Positions 58,775 to 64,000 of a stretch of DNA of 64,000 nt are shown one piece after another (the first letter of the stretch is position 1; each line of letters starts with the position of its first letter). The position numbers and the translations under genes were made by a program. The notes beneath the pieces were generated by a model. The model did no database searches, was not told the DNA's origin, and saw nothing but the letters and a program-made list of their open reading frames with translations. Origin of the DNA: Kocuria subflava (GTDB lineage: Bacteria; Actinomycetota; Actinomycetes; Actinomycetales; Micrococcaceae); assembly GCF_012163155.1 (NCBI RefSeq), contig NZ_JAAVUN010000012.1:1-64000 (forward strand), written 5' to 3'.

Positions 58775-60364
58775 ATGACGGATCTGTTCGCCACCTATGC
58801 CCAGGACATGGCGGGCTCAGGCGCCTACGACGAAATGTTCACGCAGGCCCAAGACGTCCGCCCCGCCTTCAACCGGGTTGCGGATGTCCTGAGCTCACTG
58901 GATCTGGGGGATGTGACCTCCCGGGATGAATCCATGGCCCGATCCTTCCTGGACCGCGGCGTGACCTTTGACTTTGCCGGTGAGGAGCGCCCCTTCCCCC
59001 TGGACATTGTGCCCCGGGTGCTCACCATGCAGGAATGGGAGGTCATTGAGCGCGGCGTCAAGCAGCGCGTCAAGGCTTTGGAGCTGTTCTTGGATGACGT
59101 CTACGGGGATCAGCGGGTCATCACGGACGGCATTGTGCCGCGAGCGCTGATCACCTCCTCCGCCCACTTCCACCGCCCGGTCTGGGGTTTCAAGCCTGCC
59201 GGTGGGGTGCGGATTCATGTGGCCGGCATTGACGTGGTGCGTGACGACGACGGCGTGTTCCGCGTGCTGGAGGACAACGTCCGGGTGCCGTCCGGGGTGT
59301 CCTATGTGATCGAGAACCGGCGGGCCATGATGAAGGGCCTGCCGGAAGCTTTCATGTCCACGCCGATCATGGCGGTGGACTCTTATCCCCGGCACCTGCT
59401 GCACGCTTTGAAGGCCACCGCCCCTGAACCGGGGGAGGACGCCGTGGTGGTGGTGCTGACTCCGGGCGTGTTCAACTCCGCCTATTTTGAGCACACGCTG
59501 TTGGCAGGGCTGATGGGTGTGGAGCTGGTGGAAGGCCGGGACCTGGTGGTTCGCGGTGACCGTGTCTACATGCGCACCACGGAAGGTGAGCAGCGCGTGG
59601 ACGTGATCTACAAGCGGATCGACGACGACTTCACCGACCCCCTCCAGTTCCTCCCCAAATCCGTGCTGGGCTGCCCCGGACTGGTCAACGCGGCCCGGGC
59701 CGGCAACGTGACCATTGCCAATGCGGTGGGCAACGGCGTGGCTGACGACAAACTGGTCTACTCCTACGTGCCGGATCTCATCCGTTACTACCTGGATGAG
59801 GAGCCGATCCTTCCCAATGTGGACACCTACCGCCTTGAGGAGGACGAGGCGCGCGAGTACGTGCTCTCCCACCTGGAGGAGCTGGTGGTCAAGCCGGTGG
59901 ACGGCTCCGGCGGCAAGGGCATTGTGATCGGCCCACGCGCCACCCCGGAGGAGTTGGAAGAACTGCGGGCCAAGGTCCTGGCGGATCCCCGCGGGTGGAT
60001 CGCCCAGCCGGTTCTGCAGCTCTCCACCGTTCCCACGTTCGACGGCGAAAGCTTCAGCCCGCGTCACGTGGACCTGCGCCCCTTCTGCGTGAACTCCGGT
60101 GAGGACATGTACGTGCTGCCCGGTGGCCTGACCCGTGTGGCCATGACCAAGGGCTCCTTGATTGTGAACTCCTCCCAGGGCGGCGGGTCCAAGGACACCT
60201 GGGTGATCGGCAACCGCTCCGCCCCGGTGGAGCCACAACCCGAGCAGGCGGAGACGGTGGCCTCCATGGCCACCTTCCCCGTGACCTCCCACTGGGCTGA
60301 CGACGCCGAGCTCAACGACCAACAGCAGCAACAGCAGCAGACCCGTTCAGGAAAGGAGGCATGA
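58775..60364 (+). CDS. Circularly permuted ATP-grasp protein
   Basis: 529 residues. The first gene of a widely conserved three-gene set in which a circularly permuted ATP-grasp ligase, an alpha-E protein and a transglutaminase-like protein occur together. Landmarks: FKPAGGVRIHVAGIDVVRD, VLEDNVRVPSGVSYVIENR, the DDKLVYSYVPDLIRYYL block, ELVVKPVDGSGGKGIVIGP (ATP-binding Lys and Gly loop) and HVDLRPFCVNSGEDMYVLPGG. Comparative genomics by others has proposed that the set makes or modifies an unidentified peptide; the substrate is unknown. The C-terminus has a run of seven Gln in an otherwise acidic and polar tail. The next gene begins three bases after the stop. Confidence 0.9.
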   Translation: MTDLFATYAQDMAGSGAYDEMFTQAQDVRPAFNRVADVLSSLDLGDVTSRDESMARSFLDRGVTFDFAGEERPFPLDIVPRVLTMQEWEVIERGVKQRVKALELFLDDVYGDQRVITDGIVPRALITSSAHFHRPVWGFKPAGGVRIHVAGIDVVRDDDGVFRVLEDNVRVPSGVSYVIENRRAMMKGLPEAFMSTPIMAVDSYPRHLLHALKATAPEPGEDAVVVVLTPGVFNSAYFEHTLLAGLMGVELVEGRDLVVRGDRVYMRTTEGEQRVDVIYKRIDDDFTDPLQFLPKSVLGCPGLVNAARAGNVTIANAVGNGVADDKLVYSYVPDLIRYYLDEEPILPNVDTYRLEEDEAREYVLSHLEELVVKPVDGSGGKGIVIGPRATPEELEELRAKVLADPRGWIAQPVLQLSTVPTFDGESFSPRHVDLRPFCVNSGEDMYVLPGGLTRVAMTKGSLIVNSSQGGGSKDTWVIGNRSAPVEPQPEQAETVASMATFPVTSHWADDAELNDQQQQQQQTRSGKEA

Positions 60365-60367
60365 GCC

Positions 60368-61315
60368 ATGCTCAGCCGCATTGCCGAATCCCTGTTCTGG
60401 ATCGGACGCTACATGGAGCGCGCCGATGGAGTCTCCCGCATCCTGGACGTCCACCTGGAGCGCATCACCCAGCTGCCTGAAGCTCAACAGTCCAGTGAGG
60501 TCCGGCGGATCATGGAGGTCATGGGCGCCCCCATCTCCAAGGACGAGCCGGATGTGGGGGACCTGATCCACGAACTGGCCTGGAACAAGGACTCCCTGAC
60601 CTCCATTGCCGGTTCCGTCAACGCCGCCCGGGAAAATTCCCGGCGAGCGCGGGAGATCGTCTCCTCCAAGATGTGGGAGGCCGTGAACTCCACGTACTAC
60701 GGGCTCAACCAGCACCGGCATGACGTGGTGGGGACCTTCCGCATGTGTCAGTGGGCGGCGGAACGGATCTCCATGATCCGTGGGCAGGCGGAGATGACCA
60801 TGTCCCACGACCAGTCCTGGCAGTTCCTCACCTTGGGCGTGACCCTGGAACGCGCGGACATGACCGCCCGTTTGTTGTGGACCCGCACCTCCGGGCTGCC
60901 TGCTGCAGGTCTACCCACCAGTGAGACCTCCTGGGTGGACATCCTGCATTGCGCCGGCGCCTACGAGGCCTTCCTGCGCACCCGGCACGGGACCTTCAAC
61001 GATGAATCCGCGGTGCGCTTCCTGCTGCTTGACCGCTTGTTCCCGCGTTCGGTGATCTTCTCCCTGACCCACGCCGAACGCATCCTGGAAGCACTCGACC
61101 CAGGCTCCCGACGCATGGGCTTCACCAACGACGCCCGCAGGATTGTGGGCCGTTCCCGTGCCGAACTGGAATACCTGGACACCGCCAGCGTGGTCCGGGA
61201 ACTGCCCCAGCACCTCAACGCCGTTCAGGCCGCGGTGGCCCAGGCCGCCGAATCCGTGACGGAGAAGTACTTCACCCACGAACAGGAATCTTCCTGGTTT
61301 GGAGGCGTCCTGTGA
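60368..61315 (+). CDS. Alpha-E domain protein
   Basis: 315 residues, all-helical. The family start MLSRIAESLFWIGRYMERAD is unmistakable, followed by DENSRRAREIVSSKMWEAVNSTYY-type helices, the conserved SHDQSWQFLTLGVTLERADMTARLL block and a Leu/Ala-rich end. It always accompanies circularly permuted ATP-grasp proteins and is thought to cooperate with them; no catalytic residues are established. AGGAGG eight bases upstream supports the ATG. Its stop overlaps the GTG of the transglutaminase gene, so the three genes form one operon. Confidence 0.93.
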   Translation: MLSRIAESLFWIGRYMERADGVSRILDVHLERITQLPEAQQSSEVRRIMEVMGAPISKDEPDVGDLIHELAWNKDSLTSIAGSVNAARENSRRAREIVSSKMWEAVNSTYYGLNQHRHDVVGTFRMCQWAAERISMIRGQAEMTMSHDQSWQFLTLGVTLERADMTARLLWTRTSGLPAAGLPTSETSWVDILHCAGAYEAFLRTRHGTFNDESAVRFLLLDRLFPRSVIFSLTHAERILEALDPGSRRMGFTNDARRIVGRSRAELEYLDTASVVRELPQHLNAVQAAVAQAAESVTEKYFTHEQESSWFGGVL

Positions 61316-62166
61316 CCCGTCTGACCATCAACCACGTGACCCGCTACGTCTACGACACCAAGGTCAAGCGCTCCCACAACGAGGCCCGCATGACCCCGGT
61401 CTCCGATGACCAACAGCTGGTGCTCACCGCAGAACTGGCGGTCAAGCCCGGTACCGCGCACATCCACAACTACGTGGACTACTTTGGCACCCGCGTGGCC
61501 GACTTTGACGTCCCCGCACGGCACTCCGTCCTGGAAGTGCGTTCCTCTGCGGAGGTGGAGGTCCACCGGCGCTCCGTTGACCCGGATGCAGTCGGACTGA
61601 GCTGGGAACACCTGGGTTCCCCCCAACACCAGGACAGCTACGCCGAATACCTGGTGCCCACCCGGCTCACCACCCCCGGCGAGGCCCTGCGCGCAGTGGC
61701 CGCTGAGGTCCGTGAGGGCGCCGACTCACCGGCAGCAGCCGTCAAGGAGGTCTTCCGCCGCATCCGCGAGCAGGTCACCTACGAATCCGGAGTCACCGGG
61801 GTCCACACCGACGCCGACGCCGTCTGGGCCGATGGACGCGGTGTGTGTCAGGACCTGGCACACGTGTCCGTGGCCGTGCTGCGTCACTTGGGCATTCCCG
61901 CCCGCTACGTCTCCGGCTACCTGCACCCGGATGACTCCGCCGGCATTGGTGTGACCGTGGCGGGGGAGTCCCACGCCTGGGTGGAATGGTGGGACCGCGA
62001 ATGGATTGCCTATGACCCCACCAACCACAAGTACCTGGATGATCTCCACGTCAAGGTGGGTCACGGTCGCGACTACAAGGACGTTCCGCCGCTCAAGGGC
62101 GTGGTCACCGGCGGTGGTGGCACCCAGGCGCTGGAGGTCACCGTGGAGGTGACCCGCACCGCGTGA
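61312..62166 (+). CDS. Transglutaminase-like cysteine protease-fold protein
   Basis: 284 residues. An N-terminal transglutaminase-N beta domain (about 1-90; LTINHVTRYVYDTKVKRSHNEARM) is followed by the core with catalytic Cys in DGRGVCQDLAHVSVAVLR, His in ESHAWVEWWD and Asp in AYDPTNHKYLDD, the complete papain-like triad. In this gene set the protein is predicted to cut or cross-link a peptide made by the ATP-grasp partner. It starts at GTG 61,312 with GGAGG six bases upstream, overlapping the previous stop by four bases. A strong hairpin follows the stop, shared with the convergent glgC. Confidence 0.93.
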   Translation: MTRLTINHVTRYVYDTKVKRSHNEARMTPVSDDQQLVLTAELAVKPGTAHIHNYVDYFGTRVADFDVPARHSVLEVRSSAEVEVHRRSVDPDAVGLSWEHLGSPQHQDSYAEYLVPTRLTTPGEALRAVAAEVREGADSPAAAVKEVFRRIREQVTYESGVTGVHTDADAVWADGRGVCQDLAHVSVAVLRHLGIPARYVSGYLHPDDSAGIGVTVAGESHAWVEWWDREWIAYDPTNHKYLDDLHVKVGHGRDYKDVPPLKGVVTGGGGTQALEVTVEVTRTA

Positions 62167-62216
62167 GGTGAGCGGGCGGCGTCGTCTTCGCCTCCATCCG
62201 CCCACCCCCAAACATG

Positions 62217-62275
62217 CCGAGACCTCCGTTATGTCCCTAAATCCACGCTGGTCAAGGACATGACGGAGGTCTCGG
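62217..62275. terminator. 20-bp hairpin, bidirectional terminator
   Basis: CCGAGACCTCCGTTATGTCC (62,217-62,236) pairs with the segment 62,256-62,275, all Watson-Crick except one T-G pair, around a 19-base loop. It separates the convergent transglutaminase and glgC genes. Confidence 0.75.
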
Positions 62276-62281
62276 TGCGTG

Positions 62282-63526
62282 TCAGGACTGGTCGAACTTG
62301 TAGTTCTTGGGAATCAGGGTGATCCCGGACTCCGTGACGTGCAGGCCGCGAGCACGGTCCTCCTCCGCGCTGACACCCACGCGGGTACCTGCCGGGATGA
62401 CCACGTTCTTGTCCACGATGCAGCGCTCCACCACGGCGTCATCCTCCACATGCACATTGGGCAGCAGCACGGACTTGTCCACCCGCGCGTGGTTGCCGAT
62501 CACCACGTTGGGGGAGAGCACGGACTCCTGGACCCGGCCACCGGCCACGATCACGCCGGGAGACAGAATGGTGTCCGTGGCAACGCCACCCTCCTGGTAG
62601 GGGCCGCGCACCAACTTGGCCGGCGGTGCGGTGACCTGATGGGTGTAGAGCGGCCAAGCCGTGTTGTAGAGGTTGAACACGGGCATGGGACGCAGCAGGT
62701 CCATGTGGGAGTCGTAGTACGAATCCAAGGTGCCCACGTCCCGCCAGTACTGACGGTCACGGTCGGTGGAACCGGGGACATCGTTGTTGGTGAAGTCGTA
62801 CACCGCCGCCTCACCGCGGTCCGCAAAGTACGGCATGATGTCCCCGCCCATGTCATGGTCCGTGTCATCACGGGACTCATCCTGCTGCAGGGCTTCCACC
62901 AGGGCGTCCGTGTTGAAAACGTAGTTGCCCATGGAGGCCAGGAACTGGGTGGGGTCATCATCCAACGGACGTGTGGTGGCGGGCTTCTCCACAAACTGGG
63001 TGATCTTGGTGGGATCCTCCGGATCGGTCTCAATGACGCCGAAGGACGTGACCAAGTCCAAGGGCTGACGCACACCGGCCACGGTGGCCTTGGCACCGGA
63101 TTCGATGTGAAAATCCACCATCTGGGAGAAGTCCATGCGGTACACGTGATCGGCACCCACCACCACCACGATGTCCGGCTTGGCATCGTCAATCAGGTTC
63201 ATGGACTGGAAGATGGCGTTGGCCGAACCCAGGAACCAGTCCTTGCCGTGACGCTGCTGAGCCGGAACGGAAGCAATGTAGTTGCCCAACAACGTGGACA
63301 GCCGCCACGTCTCAGAGAGGTGACGGTCCAGGGAGTGCGACTTGTACTGCGTGAGCACCACAATCTGCAGGTACCCCGAGTTGACCAGGTTGGACAGGGC
63401 AAAGTCGATCAACCGGTAGGTTCCGCCAAACGGAACAGCCGGCTTGGCCCGGTCTTCGGTCAAGGGCATCAGGCGTTTGCCCTCACCACCAGCCAGAACA
63501 ATTGCCAGCACCTTTTTGCGTGCCAT
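62282..63526 (-). CDS. glgC: Glucose-1-phosphate adenylyltransferase
   Basis: About 414 residues, normal length. It makes ADP-glucose from glucose-1-phosphate and ATP for glycogen synthesis. Landmarks: [18 protein letters not shown] with the nucleotide loop, [18 protein letters not shown], the [10 protein letters not shown] block, [17 protein letters not shown] and a C-terminal left-handed beta-helix ([21 protein letters not shown]). The ATG at 63,526 with GAGAGG five bases upstream is preferred to an in-frame GTG two codons earlier. Divergent from glgA across about 210 bases, a standard actinobacterial arrangement. Confidence 0.96.
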   Translation of the reverse strand: MARKKVLAIVLAGGEGKRLMPLTEDRAKPAVPFGGTYRLIDFALSNLVNSGYLQIVVLTQYKSHSLDRHLSETWRLSTLLGNYIASVPAQQRHGKDWFLGSANAIFQSMNLIDDAKPDIVVVVGADHVYRMDFSQMVDFHIESGAKATVAGVRQPLDLVTSFGVIETDPEDPTKITQFVEKPATTRPLDDDPTQFLASMGNYVFNTDALVEALQQDESRDDTDHDMGGDIMPYFADRGEAAVYDFTNNDVPGSTDRDRQYWRDVGTLDSYYDSHMDLLRPMPVFNLYNTAWPLYTHQVTAPPAKLVRGPYQEGGVATDTILSPGVIVAGGRVQESVLSPNVVIGNHARVDKSVLLPNVHVEDDAVVERCIVDKNVVIPAGTRVGVSAEEDRARGLHVTESGITLIPKNYKFDQS

Positions 63527-63739
63527 GTGCACCTCTCAAGACGTCGTCGTCGTGATCCCGAACGGGGGTTCGGGACGCGGCCCCCCCCGCGGAGAGGACC
63601 GTGGTTCCGGGACAACTCAACCCTGAAAGGGGGTCCCGTGGGAAGTTGAGGACCTCAGATTGCGCAAAGCAACCGTAAGGTTGCGCATCAACCCGCTCCG
63701 ATGTGGGCGTGCGGCCCCGGTGAATGTAGTCTCAGTCAC
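63527..63739. promoter_or_regulatory. glgC-glgA divergent intergenic region
   Basis: 213 bases. Two short hairpins are visible: TCCCGAAC/GTTCGGGA at 63,556-63,575 and GCAACC/GGTTGC at 63,669-63,684. A run of eight C lies nearby. TAGTCT at 63,727-63,732 is seven bases before the glgA GTG, which fits a -10 element and a leaderless glgA transcript. I could not place the glgC promoter. Confidence 0.45.
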
Positions 63740-64000
63740 GTGCGTATCGACATCGTGTCCAAGGAGTTCCCGCCCGCAATCTACGGTGGCGCCGGCGTTC
63801 ACGTCGCTGAGCTGTCCCGGGTCCTGGCGCCGCTGGTTGAACTCAACGTCCGCTGCTTCGGGGAACCCCGCGAACCCAACTTCCACGGGGCCCAAGTGCA
63901 GGCCTACAAGGTCCCGGATGATCTTGCCGGGCAGAACGCCACCATTGAAACCCTGGGCACGGACCTGGCCATGGTCGGTGACATCGGGGGAGCAGACCTG
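63740..64000 (+). CDS. glgA: Glycogen synthase (actinobacterial GlgA type), 5' part only
   Basis: The first 87 codons, running off the right edge. The translation begins with GTG and reads RIDIVSKEFPPAIYGGAGVH, the donor-loop start of GT4 glycogen synthases found divergent from glgC in actinobacteria. GAGVHVAELS and VRCFGEPREP continue the family pattern. It should transfer glucose from ADP-glucose to glycogen or to a maltosyl-phosphate acceptor. No Shine-Dalgarno is present; a TAGTCT -10-like element seven bases upstream suggests a leaderless mRNA. Confidence 0.88.
   Translation, partial: MRIDIVSKEFPPAIYGGAGVHVAELSRVLAPLVELNVRCFGEPREPNFHGAQVQAYKVPDDLAGQNATIETLGTDLAMVGDIGGADL

Noticed and set aside
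1-64000. tRNA, rRNA, CRISPR arrays, IS elements
   Set aside because: None seen: no TFC-arm-like clover-leaf patterns, no regularly spaced repeats, no transposase motifs. A covariance-model scan would be needed to exclude a diverged small RNA.

Overview
This window is high-GC DNA with the gene content of an actinobacterium in the Micrococcales, probably Micrococcaceae. The pointers are frequent GTG starts, a divergent glgC/glgA pair, a circularly permuted ATP-grasp/alpha-E/transglutaminase cassette, and a large acidic cell-wall polysaccharide locus. No rRNA, tRNA or CRISPR array was found. The genus is inferred from gene content only.

Region 1 (about 1-9,800) is a defence island. A TrmH/SpoU-type RNA methyltransferase gene at the left edge reads through a junction with a duplicated DHTNV motif. 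The 3' half of a second copy lies at 9,382-9,807. Between them are hsdM, an Mrr-type endonuclease, hsdS, a compact AAA ATPase with the residue pattern of PrrC/RloC anticodon nucleases, and hsdR, all chained by short overlaps, plus a small unknown gene on the minus strand. The simplest reading is a type I restriction cassette inserted in the methyltransferase gene that carried its own 3' half and so kept the reading frame. No integrase is visible.

Region 2 (9,849-15,722) holds a secreted subtilase with three SLH domains, the zinc-free ribosomal protein L31 paralogue rpmE2, a GH79-like lipoprotein, and an LCP ligase behind a convincing DtxR/IdeR-type iron box.

Region 3 (15,783-48,508) is a cell-wall or surface glycan locus of about 33 kb. 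The plus strand encodes several GT4 glycosyltransferases, a Wzm/Wzt-type ABC exporter, three multi-module enzymes with CgeB-like domains (one of 1,481 residues), UDP-ManNAc dehydrogenase (wecC), two heparinase II/III-like proteins, a PASTA-like lipoprotein and an Asp2-like hydrolase. The facing minus-strand operon encodes UDP-GlcNAc 2-epimerase (wecB), two long paralogues that fuse an asparagine-synthase-like domain to an alpha/beta hydrolase, and a polysaccharide pyruvyl transferase. WecB and WecC predict UDP-ManNAcA. The pyruvyl transferase predicts a ketal-pyruvate glycan, which is the classical ligand of SLH domains such as those on the nearby protease.

Region 4 (48,643-50,970) is a divergent two-component system. 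A 70-codon gene for a secreted peptide with a C-terminal Cys-Cys loop lies one base before the histidine kinase. This arrangement suggests an undescribed peptide signalling system.

Region 5 (51,158-64,000) holds a convergent pair of paralogous unknown genes, an AarF/UbiB-type kinase coupled to a HIRAN-like membrane protein, pepN, the ATP-grasp/alpha-E/transglutaminase cassette, glgC, and the start of glgA running off the right edge.
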